This document shows, piece by piece, positions 9,012-18,597 of a DNA stretch of 64,000 bases (within the stretch, counting starts at the first letter, position 1; every line of letters begins with the position of its first letter). The notes below the pieces were generated by a model that saw only the letters and a program-made list of their open reading frames with translations, did no database searches and was not told the DNA's origin. Made by a program: the position numbers and the translations under genes. This DNA is from Pseudomonadota bacterium (lineage in GTDB: Bacteria; Desulfobacterota; Desulfovibrionia; Desulfovibrionales; Desulfovibrionaceae). Where the stretch lies: contig JAHIUD010000021.1 of the NCBI GenBank assembly GCA_018817515.1, forward strand, positions 60,582 to 124,581, given 5' to 3'.

Positions 9012-9143
9012 CAAAAAAGACAATACGGCGTTGCGCGTCCTGGTCCCAAACCACGGGTTTCTCGTGAACGGGATGGGGCGCGCTTGTGTCCCAAGATTCG
9101 GCCCGCCGGGCCCTGATGCCCCCAAGATGTCAAGGAGGAGAGC

Positions 9144-12100
9144 ATGGCCAAGACCAAGAAGGACCTGGGCGCAAAGCCCGCTGGGACTGCCGATGAATCC
9201 AAAAACAAGCCAGCTGCAAAGCCGGACCTGACCCAGAAGATCGTCCTCACCGGCGCGGACATTGTCCAGATCGGACCCGACGCCGAACTGCTCGTGGGCG
9301 GCAAGAACTACAACACCGCCATCATCAGCCAGGTTCAAGGCATCCGCGCCCCGCAGTTCAGGGCCATCTCCTCCAATGCCTTCCACATGCTGCTTGATGA
9401 GACCAAGGTCAACGCGGCCCTTGTGCGCTCCATCGTGGACAAGGAATACAACGCCACCGACTGGAACGACGACGAGGTCAACCGCGACGTCGAGTTCTTG
9501 CGCAAGTTCACCCGCCGCATCGCCAAACGCATCACGGCTGAAATGCCCAAGAATCCCGGAACGCTCATCAAGCTGCGTACCTTCGTGAACAACGTGGTCG
9601 AAGGCTTCGCCACCTCGCCTGAGGGCATCGACCAGCTGCGCAAGCGTTCCGTGCTCGTGCAGGCCGCCATCCTCTCTGTGGAGCCTCCCCAGGAGGTCGC
9701 GGAGTCCGTGCGCCGGGCCTATCTCGACATCTGCGCCGACGCCGGGCTGGAAAACGAGCCCGTGGCCGTGCGTTCCTCCGCCGCCGGGGAGGACAGCCGC
9801 AAGAAGGCCTTTGCCGGCCTGCAGGACACGTACCTGAACATCGTGGGCGAGGACCGCTGTGTCGAAGCCTACCACTGGGACTGCGCCTCGGCCTACAACC
9901 TGCGCAGCATGACCTACCGCCGCGAGGCCATCCTCGACGCCGTGCACAAGGCCGAACGCACCGGCGACGACAGCATCGCCGAGACTGCCAAGAAGGAATG
10001 GGCCATCGAGAACACCTCGCTCTCGGTGTGCATCATGCGCATGATCAACCCGCTGATCTCCGGCACGGCCTTCAGTGCCGACACGGCCACCGGCTGCCGC
10101 GGCACCGACCGCAACGACCTGGTCTCCATCGACGCAAGCTACGGCTTGGGCGAGGCCGTGGTGGGCGGCATGGTCACCCCGGACAAGTTCTATGTCTTCC
10201 AGCGCGACGACGGCTCCGAGGTCGTGGTCCGCTACATGGGCTGCAAGGACATGAAGATCGTCTACGACGAGGACCTTGGCGGCACCAAGGACGTCCCCGT
10301 CGACGAGAACGAGATCTTCCGCTGGGCCCTTTCCCTGGCCCAGGCCGAAGAGGTCGCCCGCGGCGTGCGCGGCATTTCCAAGGCCTACGGCGGCATGATC
10401 ATGGACACCGAGTTCTGCATCGACTCCGCCGACCGTCTGTGGTTTGTCCAGGCCCGGCCCGAGACGCGCTGGAACGACGACTTCGACAAGCACCCGGACA
10501 CCATCTTCATGCGCCGCAAGGAAGTGGACCCCAAGGCCCTGGCCGATGCCGAGCTGATCCTTGAGGGCAACGGCGCTTCGCGCGGGGCCGGGCAGGGGAC
10601 TGTGAAGTTCCTGCGCTCCGCGCTTGAGCTCAACAAGGTCAACAAGGGCGACATCCTGGCCGCCGAACGTACCGACCCGGACATGGTGCCGGGCATGCGC
10701 ATCGCCAGCGCCATCCTGGCCGATGTCGGCGGCGACACCAGCCACGCGGCCATCACTTCCCGCGAGCTGGGCATCCCGGCGGTCATCGGCCTGCAGCGCC
10801 TCGAGGTCATCCGCTCCCTGGACGGCCAGGAGGTCACCGTGGACGGCTCGCGCGGGCACGTGTATCGGGGCAGCCTGCCTCTGGTGGACGTGGGCGGCGA
10901 GATCGACGTCAGCAAGCTTCCTTCCACCAAGACCAAAGTCGGCCTGATCCTGGCCGATATCGGCCAGTCGCTGTTCCTCTCGCGTCTGCGCCACGTTCCT
11001 GACTTCGAGGTGGGCCTGCTGCGCGCCGAGTTCATGCTCGGCAACATCAGCGTGCACCCGCTGGCGCTGGAGGCTTTTGACCGCGGCGTCCTGAACTCCC
11101 TGGTGGACGCCAAGCTGCGCGAACTGGACGGCATCCTCTCCAAGGTCATGAAGGAGCAGCTCTCAAGCGGCCTCATCAACATGCGCATCAAGCTGCGCGA
11201 CTACGTGGGCCTCGTCACCGGCCTGGGCAAGGAGCTGGCCTCGCTGAGTGAGCGCGAGAACACCAAGGGCACCGACGAGGTGCTGGCCCTGCACCGCCGC
11301 TTGCGCGAGCTGGACAAGAAGCTCGACGAGCACATCGGCTTCGCCACCGAGCGCCTGGAGACCCTCAAGACCTCGGTGTCCCTGAAGAAGCACATTGCCG
11401 TCATCATGGGCTACACCGATGTTGTGGATAATATCCACGAGACCTACACCGAGGCCCAGAAGCTCAAGCAGGACCACGAGCGCGAGATCGAGAAGATCGC
11501 CGCGCGCATCAAGGATGAGCCGGGCGTCATCGAGATGCTGGAGCGCATCGCCGCCCTGCGCGAGGAAGTGGCCCTGAAGATGGGGCTTAAAAGCGAGATG
11601 GACGAGGTGCGCACCCTGCCCGAGCGCATCCGCAAGCTGCTTGAGTCGCGCGGGTTCCGCACCGGCAAGGAGCACTACATCCAGACCCTGGCCCAGGGCC
11701 TGGCGCTTTTTGCCATGGCCTTCTACGGCAAGAACATCGTCTACCGCACCACGGACTTCAAGACCAACGAGTACCGCAACCTGCTGGGCGGCCTGCTCTT
11801 CGAGCAGCACGAGGACAACCCCATGCTGGGCTTCCGCGGCGTGTCGCGCAACATCCACGACTGGGAGCTGGAAGCCTTCAAGCTCGCGCGCGGCATCTTC
11901 GGCGGCAAGAATCTGCAGATCATGCTGCCCTTCGTGCGCACCCTGGAAGAGGCGCGCAGCATGAAGCGCTACTTGAAGCAGGTGCACAACATCGAGTCCG
12001 GCAAGGACGGGGTGAAGCTCATCCTCATGGCCGAGATTCCTTCCAACGCCATTCTCTGCAAGGAGTTCCTGCAGGAGGTGGACGGCTTCTCCATCGGCTC

Positions 12101-12740
12101 CAACGACATGACCCAGATGGTGCTGGCCACCGACCGCGACAATTCGCGCCTGCAGCACATCTATGACGAAGAGGACCCGGCGGTGGTTTGGGCCATTCTG
12201 GTGACCATCTTCGCTGGCCAGAAGTACGTGAAGAAGGTCGGCTTCTGCGGCCAGGGCGTGTCCAACAGCGAGATCCTGCGCGGGCTGGTGGCCATCGCCG
12301 GCATCGACTCCGCCTCTGTGGTGCCCGACACCTACCGCAAGACCAAGGTCCAGATGGCCGAGGTCGAGGCCCTGGAAATCCCGGTGTCCGGCCTTGGCGA
12401 GTGGCTCAAGGAACAGCACTTCCGCCGCCTGCGCTCCCTGCTCGATGAGCACGGCTACGGCCACATCCTCAAGCGCTACAACACCGCCGAGGACATCATG
12501 GAATGGTACGAGGGCGAGCTCGACCGCTTCAGCGAGCAGCTGCGCGACAACATCGAGAACCCCAAGGAAGCCTTCTACCGCCAGGAGATGGACCACTTCC
12601 GCGCCACCTTCCACAAGCCGGTGATCTACTCGAGCTGGAACTGGACCTACACCGTGGAGGACGCCATGCACCACGCCGGGTTCGCCACCTACGACGAGCA
12701 GGCCAAGGCCATGGCCGTCAAGCGCTCCATGCAGTGGTAG
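9144..12740 (+). CDS. ppsA: Phosphoenolpyruvate synthase-like enzyme, enlarged
   Basis: A 1198-aa protein with the PpsA domain order, about 400 residues longer than the usual ~790. An Ala/Lys-rich N-terminal extension precedes the PEP/pyruvate-binding ATP-grasp domain (VAVRSSAAGEDS; CRGTDRND). The swivelling phosphohistidine domain has H534 in GGDTSHAA. The TIM-barrel PEP-binding domain has GLLRAEFML near residue 626 and YRTTDFKTNEYRN near 866, separated by a ~200-residue, largely helical insertion. The catalytic Cys is in GFCGQG. It would convert pyruvate and ATP to PEP, AMP and phosphate for gluconeogenesis on lactate or pyruvate. It has an excellent AAGGAGG ribosome-binding site. Confidence 0.85.
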   Translation: MAKTKKDLGAKPAGTADESKNKPAAKPDLTQKIVLTGADIVQIGPDAELLVGGKNYNTAIISQVQGIRAPQFRAISSNAFHMLLDETKVNAALVRSIVDKEYNATDWNDDEVNRDVEFLRKFTRRIAKRITAEMPKNPGTLIKLRTFVNNVVEGFATSPEGIDQLRKRSVLVQAAILSVEPPQEVAESVRRAYLDICADAGLENEPVAVRSSAAGEDSRKKAFAGLQDTYLNIVGEDRCVEAYHWDCASAYNLRSMTYRREAILDAVHKAERTGDDSIAETAKKEWAIENTSLSVCIMRMINPLISGTAFSADTATGCRGTDRNDLVSIDASYGLGEAVVGGMVTPDKFYVFQRDDGSEVVVRYMGCKDMKIVYDEDLGGTKDVPVDENEIFRWALSLAQAEEVARGVRGISKAYGGMIMDTEFCIDSADRLWFVQARPETRWNDDFDKHPDTIFMRRKEVDPKALADAELILEGNGASRGAGQGTVKFLRSALELNKVNKGDILAAERTDPDMVPGMRIASAILADVGGDTSHAAITSRELGIPAVIGLQRLEVIRSLDGQEVTVDGSRGHVYRGSLPLVDVGGEIDVSKLPSTKTKVGLILADIGQSLFLSRLRHVPDFEVGLLRAEFMLGNISVHPLALEAFDRGVLNSLVDAKLRELDGILSKVMKEQLSSGLINMRIKLRDYVGLVTGLGKELASLSERENTKGTDEVLALHRRLRELDKKLDEHIGFATERLETLKTSVSLKKHIAVIMGYTDVVDNIHETYTEAQKLKQDHEREIEKIAARIKDEPGVIEMLERIAALREEVALKMGLKSEMDEVRTLPERIRKLLESRGFRTGKEHYIQTLAQGLALFAMAFYGKNIVYRTTDFKTNEYRNLLGGLLFEQHEDNPMLGFRGVSRNIHDWELEAFKLARGIFGGKNLQIMLPFVRTLEEARSMKRYLKQVHNIESGKDGVKLILMAEIPSNAILCKEFLQEVDGFSIGSNDMTQMVLATDRDNSRLQHIYDEEDPAVVWAILVTIFAGQKYVKKVGFCGQGVSNSEILRGLVAIAGIDSASVVPDTYRKTKVQMAEVEALEIPVSGLGEWLKEQHFRRLRSLLDEHGYGHILKRYNTAEDIMEWYEGELDRFSEQLRDNIENPKEAFYRQEMDHFRATFHKPVIYSSWNWTYTVEDAMHHAGFATYDEQAKAMAVKRSMQW

Positions 12741-12781
12741 GAATTGCCTTGGGCGGTGTAATCCGTCCTTGCAAGTAAGCA

Positions 12782-12816
12782 AACGGCGGTCTGGAAACAG
12801 GCCGCCGTTCTTCTTT
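12782..12816 (+). terminator. Rho-independent terminator after ppsA
   Basis: AACGGCGG...CCGCCGTT with an inner CTG/CAG extension and a GAAA loop, followed by a CTTCTTT tract. It lies between convergent genes and may serve both. Confidence 0.75.
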
Positions 12817-12828
12817 GGCTGGGGGGGG

Positions 12829-13185
12829 CTAGTCCTCGAAGGCGGGTATCTTGAGTTCGGCGTCGATCTGGTCGGCATCGGGCGCGTTGTAGCGCACCAG
12901 GTTGCGCAGGTGGAAAAAGCTCTCCTCGTCCATGGGTTTGAAGTCGATGGCGACCCCATGCGCGTCGCTGCGGATGACCTGGCATTCGATCTCGATGCTG
13001 GCCTCGGGGGAGAGGTCGATGCGCACAACGCCGAGCTCTCCGGTGCGGATTTCAGCCTGCGGTCCGGCGAGCATTCCCTTCAGGCTGATGTTCTGGGTGA
13101 CCAGCGGGTGCAGCACGGACCCCTGCCGGAGAAAATTCGCGATGATATGTGTGGTGACCCTGCTGCGGCGGCGGTGATTGTCCAT
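12829..13185 (-). CDS. PilZ domain protein (c-di-GMP receptor)
   Basis: A 118-aa single-domain protein. It starts with the basic RRRSR motif and continues to NISLKG, together the bipartite c-di-GMP signature (RxxxR and D/NxSxxG) of PilZ domains. It ends with an acidic tail. It probably acts as a cytoplasmic c-di-GMP effector, but no partner is fixed by position. The ribosome-binding site is GAAGGAT. In this window, c-di-GMP could be made or degraded by the GGDEF-EAL protein at 19.6-23.5 kb. Confidence 0.85.
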   Translation of the reverse strand: MDNHRRRSRVTTHIIANFLRQGSVLHPLVTQNISLKGMLAGPQAEIRTGELGVVRIDLSPEASIEIECQVIRSDAHGVAIDFKPMDEESFFHLRNLVRYNAPDADQIDAELKIPAFED

Positions 13186-13248
13186 GAGGGGATCCTTCTC
13201 AGGGCATTTTGAGGATGCTTGAATATTAGTCCGGAAAAGATTGCACCG

Positions 13249-14160
13249 TCAAGCTATGGGGGTCTGCTCCGTTGTCGTGGTCGATTGTTCCAGGCGCAGC
13301 AGGCGCAAGTTCGGCAGGGTGATGCCAAGGAGGATCAGGACCATGCCCGCCACCTGGATGGGCACGATGGCCTCGCCCAGGACCAGGGCCGAGGCCAGCA
13401 CCGTGGTGATGGGCTCGATGGTGGAACAGATGGAGGCCTTGGCGCTGCCAACTAGTTCCACGGCCCGGTAAAGCAGCGTCACGGCCAGGGCTGTGGGCAC
13501 AAGCCCCAGCAGCACGCTTAGGGCCTTGCCTGCCGCGTCGAGCCCAAAAAAGCCCGTTGGCGGCGCAACGACTGTGTAGACCAGGGCCGTGGCGAGAACC
13601 ACGTAAAGTGAGATGGTGCGCGGGTTTTCGCCCTTGAGCAGGTACTCCAGGCAGATCAGGTAGAGCGAGAAGATGAGCATGGACGCCACGGCCAGGGCCA
13701 GTCCGGTTTGACTGATGCTGCGCAGGAAGGCGTCGAAAAAGACCAGGCCGCAACCGGCCACCAGCAGGGCCAGGGACAGGGCCACCAGACGGTCCAGGCG
13801 GGTCTTGAAGAGCAGGGCGGACAGAAGCGTGACGGCCACGGGGTAGAAGTAGAGGATGAGTGAGGTTGTGGCCGCCGGGATGAATTTGAGGGAGGCCATA
13901 AAGCAGAAGCTTTGCACCGGGTACAGGCCGATGCCCAGAACCGCGGCCTTGAGCAGGGTCTTGGGCCGGGCCCGCAGCACACTGCGGTCGGTAAGCGCGA
14001 ACCAGCCAAGCAGCATGATGCTGGCGAAGCCGAAGCGGTATTGCAGGATCTCCGTGGGCGCAAAGCCGCGCGCCAGGGCGAGCTTGCCCAGGACGGCGAG
14101 CATGCCGAAGCAGGCTGCAGACAGCGCTGCATAGATGAAACCCTTGGACCCGTGACTCAC
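13249..14160 (-). CDS. EamA/DMT-family transporter
   Basis: A 303-aa protein with about ten hydrophobic helices in two EamA repeats. The second repeat includes the helix region around VELVGSAKASI and a conserved EPITTVL. These proteins export or import small metabolites or amino acids; the substrate is not predictable here. The ORF track extends it to 14562, but the extra 134 residues are low-complexity antisense of the DUF4139 gene. The GTG at 14160 (VSHGSKGFIYAAL) with AAAGGGTGG upstream is the sensible start. Confidence 0.85.
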   Translation of the reverse strand: MSHGSKGFIYAALSAACFGMLAVLGKLALARGFAPTEILQYRFGFASIMLLGWFALTDRSVLRARPKTLLKAAVLGIGLYPVQSFCFMASLKFIPAATTSLILYFYPVAVTLLSALLFKTRLDRLVALSLALLVAGCGLVFFDAFLRSISQTGLALAVASMLIFSLYLICLEYLLKGENPRTISLYVVLATALVYTVVAPPTGFFGLDAAGKALSVLLGLVPTALAVTLLYRAVELVGSAKASICSTIEPITTVLASALVLGEAIVPIQVAGMVLILLGITLPNLRLLRLEQSTTTTEQTPIA

Positions 14161-14239
14161 TATACCACCCTTTTCTCGCGTCGGCAGTGAGCTACTAGAA
14201 CTTCTCGCGGAGGGCAAGGGCGCGCCCGGGAAAGTGTCG

Positions 14240-15640
14240 TTAAAGCTCTGTTGTGAACGAGTATTTGACCAGGTGGGGCTCCTGGCCGGTGTTCGCAGGC
14301 ACGTCCACAGTGAACTCAAGCACCCCGGACGAGGGCCTGGACCATTTCTGGGAGGCGTCCTGCACCTTCCACTTTCCGGGCATGAGCTCCTGAAGCACGA
14401 TGCGCTGGCTCTGTTTCTTCGAATTGCGCACTCGCAGCTCCCAGGTCCCCTTGTAGCTGTTCTTGCCGGTCTTCTCGAAGTCCAGGACCACGCGCTCCAC
14501 CGTGATGTCGAAGGCCTGGCCCAGGCGCAGCTCGACGTTGCCGCCGACCGGTGTGCGCTCAAGGGGTGCTTCGCCCAGGAAGTGCTTGACGCCCGCCTCG
14601 TCCTGGATGGCCCTGAGAGTGCCCTGGGGCAGCGGCAAACCTAAGCCCACGGCCTCGGCATTCCGAAAAGAGATCATGGCGTCGAGCCGTTCCTTGATGG
14701 GATCTGCTTCACGGCCGGAGGGCAGGGCGTTGGCCCGGCCAAGCAGCTTGCGGTTTACAGTGAGATGGCCTGATTGGAACAGCTGCACCTGCCTGGATTG
14801 CTGGTTCAAAAGCGTCACCGGGCGCTTCAAAGGGTACAGATGGTACTCGAAGAGCTCCTCAGGCGCCGCGCTTGCTGAGTCCATGGCCTCGGGCACGGCC
14901 ATGGCCTTGGCGGCGTACATGGCCCGGGGAGCGAATTGCGCGACGCTGCGCGGCTCCCCGGCCAGCAGCTCGACCTTTGCCTCGCTGAAGTCCGCGCCGG
15001 AGCGGTTCTGGAGGGTCACCCAGCCGGTGAGCCTGCCACCGGTGGCGGCTTTGTTCATGGCCAGAACGTAGTCCATGCGCCAGGACAGCTCGCGGGCGAT
15101 GTAGCAAAGCTCGATGTCCTGCTTGGCTGGGCCGGAATTGTAGACGTTCATGGTCAATCTGGGACGCGGGGACAGGCCCTTGGGCACCTCGGGGTAGAGG
15201 ATGGCGTCATAGGGCCCGGCGTAGACTGCGCCGTCGATGAGGAACACCGGCGCCTCGTCGATGGAAAGAATTGTTGCTTGTTTCTGTACACGTCCATCTC
15301 TTGTCTTGCCATCAGGCAAAACTAGCGTAATCTGTTTGCCTAGGTTCCTGCGCAGAAGGTTTGTCGGGGTAAGCAGGTCGTCGTCCAGGGCAAGGTCGCG
15401 GATTTCGAGATCGCGCGGGGCTGTCAGGGAACGCACTTGCAGGCTGTGCGCGTCGATGGTGTTCGGCAGGCCGGGCAGGAGCAGGCTGCCATCACCCTTG
15501 GCCAAGGTGACGGTCCTGAGTTCGGTCACCAGGGCCTGGCCGTTTTGTTGCACAACAAGGCGCACCTTCCTGGATTCCTGGGCGCAGATCTGGGTGGGAA
15601 AGGCAATGAGCAAGGCAACGGCAAGAAGCAGATATTTCAC
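14240..15640 (-). CDS. DUF4139 domain protein, exported
   Basis: A 466-aa protein with a clear Sec signal peptide (MKYLLLAVALLIAFPTQICA, cleavage after CA). The body matches the DUF4139 family architecture: an N-terminal beta domain with a short helical spacer, then a large all-beta domain with WELRVRNSKK near the end. The family is periplasmic or envelope-associated and of unknown function. The GTG start has GGAGG five bases upstream. It may be co-transcribed with the EamA gene downstream (80-bp gap). Confidence 0.8.
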   Translation of the reverse strand: MKYLLLAVALLIAFPTQICAQESRKVRLVVQQNGQALVTELRTVTLAKGDGSLLLPGLPNTIDAHSLQVRSLTAPRDLEIRDLALDDDLLTPTNLLRRNLGKQITLVLPDGKTRDGRVQKQATILSIDEAPVFLIDGAVYAGPYDAILYPEVPKGLSPRPRLTMNVYNSGPAKQDIELCYIARELSWRMDYVLAMNKAATGGRLTGWVTLQNRSGADFSEAKVELLAGEPRSVAQFAPRAMYAAKAMAVPEAMDSASAAPEELFEYHLYPLKRPVTLLNQQSRQVQLFQSGHLTVNRKLLGRANALPSGREADPIKERLDAMISFRNAEAVGLGLPLPQGTLRAIQDEAGVKHFLGEAPLERTPVGGNVELRLGQAFDITVERVVLDFEKTGKNSYKGTWELRVRNSKKQSQRIVLQELMPGKWKVQDASQKWSRPSSGVLEFTVDVPANTGQEPHLVKYSFTTEL

Positions 15641-15920
15641 GGAATCCTCCGGGCATTGCTGGGTGATTATTCAGTGTGCAGAGTCTTCCGTATCAGGTTC
15701 CCGCGCATTGTCCAAGCCTGCTTGTCAGGCTTATGAAATAGTCTAAAGAAGTTGTTGTTATAGATATTTTCTTTAGTTGCAAGATTGTTGCAAATGAGTG
15801 CTTTACAAACGGGCACCTCTTGATTCAATAAGTATTCCTGTCTCCGTTGGCTGCGTAAACGGGACAACGAGACGGATAAGAGCGCCCAACTCCCGGCGCT
15901 GATGAGGAGATATCAGCAAT
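15641..15920. other. Intergenic region upstream of motA and the DUF4139 gene
   Basis: About 280 bp between divergent genes, AT-rich in the middle (15730-15800). It contains TTGCAAGATTGTTGCAA at about 15779. The motA ribosome-binding site GAGGAGAT lies at its end. A TAAA...GGATAA pair resembles a sigma-28 site but the spacing is too short. No gene is seen. Confidence 0.5.
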
Positions 15921-16778
15921 ATGTTTGCGATCATCGGAGTTTTCATTGTTCTTGGCTGCGTCATCGGGGGCTACGTCCTCGAGGGCGGTCCGCTAGGCGT
16001 CTTGATGCAGCCCATCGAGCTCTTGATCATTGGTGGTGCGGCGATCGGTTCATTTTTCATCGCCTCGCCCAAGAGCATCATCTTTGGCACCATGAAAAAG
16101 GCCTTCAAGGTCTTTACCGCCTCAGAGGCCAGCAAGCAGACCTTTCTGGATATCCTGAGCGTCATCTACACCCTGATGAACATGGCCCGGCGTGACGGCA
16201 TCGTGTCCATCGAGTCGCATGTGAACAAGCCCGACGGCAGCGCGGTGTTCACCAAGTTCCCCTCGGTCTTGAAAAACCATGAGGTGCGCGACTTCATCTG
16301 CGACAACTTCAAGGTGCTCCTTGCCGGCAATATCGAGCCGCACCAGTTCGAGGCCCTCATGGACATCGACATGGCCGCTTCGCACAAGCACGAGTCCAAC
16401 ACGCCAAACGCCATCAACAAGGTGGCCGACTCCCTGCCTGGCCTGGGCATCGTGGCCGCGGTGCTCGGCGTCGTGCTCACCATGGGCAAGATCAACGAGC
16501 CGCCCGAGGTGCTGGGCCACAGCATCGGCGCGGCACTCGTGGGCACCTTCCTCGGCATTCTCATGTGCTACGGGTTTGCTGGTCCCATGGCCCAGAACCT
16601 TGAGTATCAGGTGAAGGAGACCCATTCCATGCTGGAGGTGGTGAAGTCCGGACTTGTGGGCTTTGCCAGCGGATTCCCGCCGATGCTCGCCGTAGAGGCT
16701 GCCCGCCGCGCCGTTTCTGGCCCGGCCCGCCCCACCTTTGAAGAACTGGAAGGAGCCCTGAAGGGTGGCCAAAAGTAA
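15921..16778 (+). CDS. motA: Flagellar motor stator protein MotA
   Basis: A 285-aa stator subunit with four transmembrane helices. It has the large cytoplasmic loop between helices 2 and 3 carrying MARRDGIVSIE, and the conserved SLPGLGIVAAVLGVV at the start of helix 3. With MotB it forms the ion-driven stator that turns the flagellum. Its stop codon overlaps the motB start by 14 bp, so the pair is translationally coupled. It has a good GAGGAG ribosome-binding site. Confidence 0.95.
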   Translation: MFAIIGVFIVLGCVIGGYVLEGGPLGVLMQPIELLIIGGAAIGSFFIASPKSIIFGTMKKAFKVFTASEASKQTFLDILSVIYTLMNMARRDGIVSIESHVNKPDGSAVFTKFPSVLKNHEVRDFICDNFKVLLAGNIEPHQFEALMDIDMAASHKHESNTPNAINKVADSLPGLGIVAAVLGVVLTMGKINEPPEVLGHSIGAALVGTFLGILMCYGFAGPMAQNLEYQVKETHSMLEVVKSGLVGFASGFPPMLAVEAARRAVSGPARPTFEELEGALKGGQK

Positions 16779-17541
16779 GGGTACCCAGAACATAATCATC
16801 ATCAAGAAGGGTGGTGATGGGCACGCGGCCCACCACGGCGGGAGCTGGAAGGTGGCCTACGCCGACTTCGTCACGGCCATGATGGCCTTTTTCCTGCTCA
16901 TGTGGCTCATCGCGGCCCTGAAGCCGCAGCAGAAGGAGTCCCTGTCCATCGTGTTCAAGGATGTGAAGCAGGACGCCTCGCAGGTCACCAAACAGGTGGT
17001 CATGCCGGTCTTCATCCCCAAGGACGCCAAAGTCGGCACGACTGAGATGAATCTCTCCGAGAAGGACCAGCTCAAGTATCAGGTGGCCCTTCTGGTGAAG
17101 GAGCTTTTGGCCAAGGACCAGGAGTTGCAAAACAATTCCGGCATCAGCTCCGACAACGCGGGCGTGCTCATGCAGGTGAACAACTCCGTCATGTTCGCGC
17201 CCAATTCCGCAGTGCTTAAGCCGGAGGCCGCGAAACTGCTCGACGGCGTGGCCGACATCCTTCTGGCCCAGAAGGTGGACCTGGTCATCCGCGGCCACAC
17301 AGACGACACCGAGACCGGCAACGGACTGTATCCTTCCAAATGGGAGCTCTCCGCTGCCAGGGCCGCAGCCAGCCTGCGCTACATCCTGGCCAAGGGCAAC
17401 GGCGCCATCGCCGCAACGCGCATGCGCGCCGCAGGCTATGCCGATTCCCGCCCCCTTGTGCCGGTTTTCGACGATGCCAGCCGTACGGCCAACAGGCGCG
17501 TGGAGTTCTATTACCACAGCCCGGAGACAGAGACCTGGTAG
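16765..17541 (+). CDS. motB: Flagellar motor stator protein MotB
   Basis: A 258-aa protein. A short basic N-terminus is followed by one transmembrane helix containing the ion-binding aspartate D34 (YADFVTAMMAFFLLMWL). A plug/linker and an OmpA-like peptidoglycan-binding domain follow, with VDLVIRGHTDDT and the NRRVEF end. It anchors the MotA-MotB stator to peptidoglycan. It starts at a GTG overlapping motA and is followed directly by a strong terminator, so motAB is a two-gene unit. Confidence 0.95.
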   Translation: MAKSKGTQNIIIIKKGGDGHAAHHGGSWKVAYADFVTAMMAFFLLMWLIAALKPQQKESLSIVFKDVKQDASQVTKQVVMPVFIPKDAKVGTTEMNLSEKDQLKYQVALLVKELLAKDQELQNNSGISSDNAGVLMQVNNSVMFAPNSAVLKPEAAKLLDGVADILLAQKVDLVIRGHTDDTETGNGLYPSKWELSAARAAASLRYILAKGNGAIAATRMRAAGYADSRPLVPVFDDASRTANRRVEFYYHSPETETW

Positions 17542-17565
17542 GGCTCGCAGTTTTTTTACACCAAC

Positions 17566-17596
17566 AAAAAGGCGCCCCGGAGGGCGCCTTTTTTCG
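17566..17596 (+). terminator. Bidirectional terminator after motAB
   Basis: GGCGCCC, a CGGA loop and GGGCGCC, flanked by five A's on the left and six T's on the right. It can terminate motAB and the convergent hydrolase gene. Confidence 0.85.
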
Positions 17597-17613
17597 TGCT
17601 GCGGGTGCGGCCC

Positions 17614-18597
17614 CTAGCAGGAGCGGAAGTTCAGGTCCACGATGAGGTTGCGGTGCTCGTCGTGGCCCTCGAGGCGGCCCTTCTTCATGGCGTCGTACAT
17701 GTGCAGGAAGACCTTGCCGGGTTCGCTCTTCTCGTCGTTCAGGAAGTAGGTGTGGCCGTTTGGACGGTCGTATTTGTTGTTCACGTCGTCGCAGTCCACG
17801 GAGTAGACGTTCTTTGGCGTCAGGTGGATGTGCTCCGGCCCGGTGTGCCCCAGGCGGCGCGAGGCCGAGTCCGCCCCGAGGGGGCCCACCGTTCCGGTGC
17901 CGAGGATGCGGTCGTCGGTGGCGTAGTAGACGATGACGTTGCGCGTGCTGTGGCAGATGAAGCGGCCCTCGCGGCTGTTCTCCAGGGACTCGTTGAACAC
18001 ATCCGCGGCGACCATGAAGATGTTGCGGAACATGAGCGGCACCTGGGCCTTGCGGTGGTAGCGCGACCAGCAGAACAGGGCCTGGCGCAGCACGCGGTTG
18101 CCCATGGAGTGCGCAAGCACGCTCATGCGCTTGAGGCAGGGGGCTTCGCCCGACTTCACGGACTCGCGCCAGACCAGGAACTTCTCCAGGGCGCGGGCAA
18201 AGGCGATGCCGCTGGCTTCGGCGGCTATCTGGTCCTCGTGGAACTCCTTGAGCACAGCCGAGCCGTTGTCGCAGGGCCAGATGACCGGGACCACGTCCAC
18301 CAGCCCCTTGTCCTGTTCATCGAACAGCGCCTGGAGCTTTTCGGTGACGGGGAAGATGTGCTCCTCGGGGAACTGGGCGGAATCATGGATGTAGAAGAGT
18401 ACCTGACGCGCCGGGGACTTGCGCATGGCCTTCATGAAGTTTTCGTTGCCCAGTTCTACATAGGCCTTTTTGGCGTCGTCGCGCCAGCAGAAATAGACTG
18501 ATTGCGCCGCTTCGTTGTTGTCCAGGTCGAAATTCACCTTGCGCATGTCAGAGGATTTGTTGCCCTCAACGAACGGCCTGTTGGTGATGAAGAACAT
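17614..18597 (-). CDS. DUF900-like alpha/beta hydrolase
   Basis: A 327-aa predicted alpha/beta hydrolase. The nucleophile elbow is LAHSMGN (Ser in AHSMG). The strand motif QVLFYIHD and the segment VDVVPVIWPCDNG precede it, and later His/Asp residues could complete the triad. It resembles DUF900 proteins, whose substrates are unknown. There is no signal peptide. The start is moved to ATG 18597 (MFFITNRPF) because AAGGAGA lies five bases upstream. It appears monocistronic. Confidence 0.7.
   Translation of the reverse strand: MFFITNRPFVEGNKSSDMRKVNFDLDNNEAAQSVYFCWRDDAKKAYVELGNENFMKAMRKSPARQVLFYIHDSAQFPEEHIFPVTEKLQALFDEQDKGLVDVVPVIWPCDNGSAVLKEFHEDQIAAEASGIAFARALEKFLVWRESVKSGEAPCLKRMSVLAHSMGNRVLRQALFCWSRYHRKAQVPLMFRNIFMVAADVFNESLENSREGRFICHSTRNVIVYYATDDRILGTGTVGPLGADSASRRLGHTGPEHIHLTPKNVYSVDCDDVNNKYDRPNGHTYFLNDEKSEPGKVFLHMYDAMKKGRLEGHDEHRNLIVDLNFRSC

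Noticed and set aside
9000-11057. 685-aa minus-strand ORF opposite ppsA
   Set aside because: Composition is His/Val/Gly-rich antisense of a real gene; GC-driven stop-codon scarcity. The same applies to 5728-7074, 11163-13028, 37387-39447, 41155-43140, 45480-47282 and 47700-49070.
13249-14562. 437-aa version of the EamA transporter
   Set aside because: The first 134 residues are antisense of the DUF4139 gene; the GTG at 14160 has a ribosome-binding site and fits the family start.
15864-15890. Sigma-28 promoter for motA
   Set aside because: TAAA and GGATAA are present, but the spacing is about 3 bp short and the -10 matches only partly.
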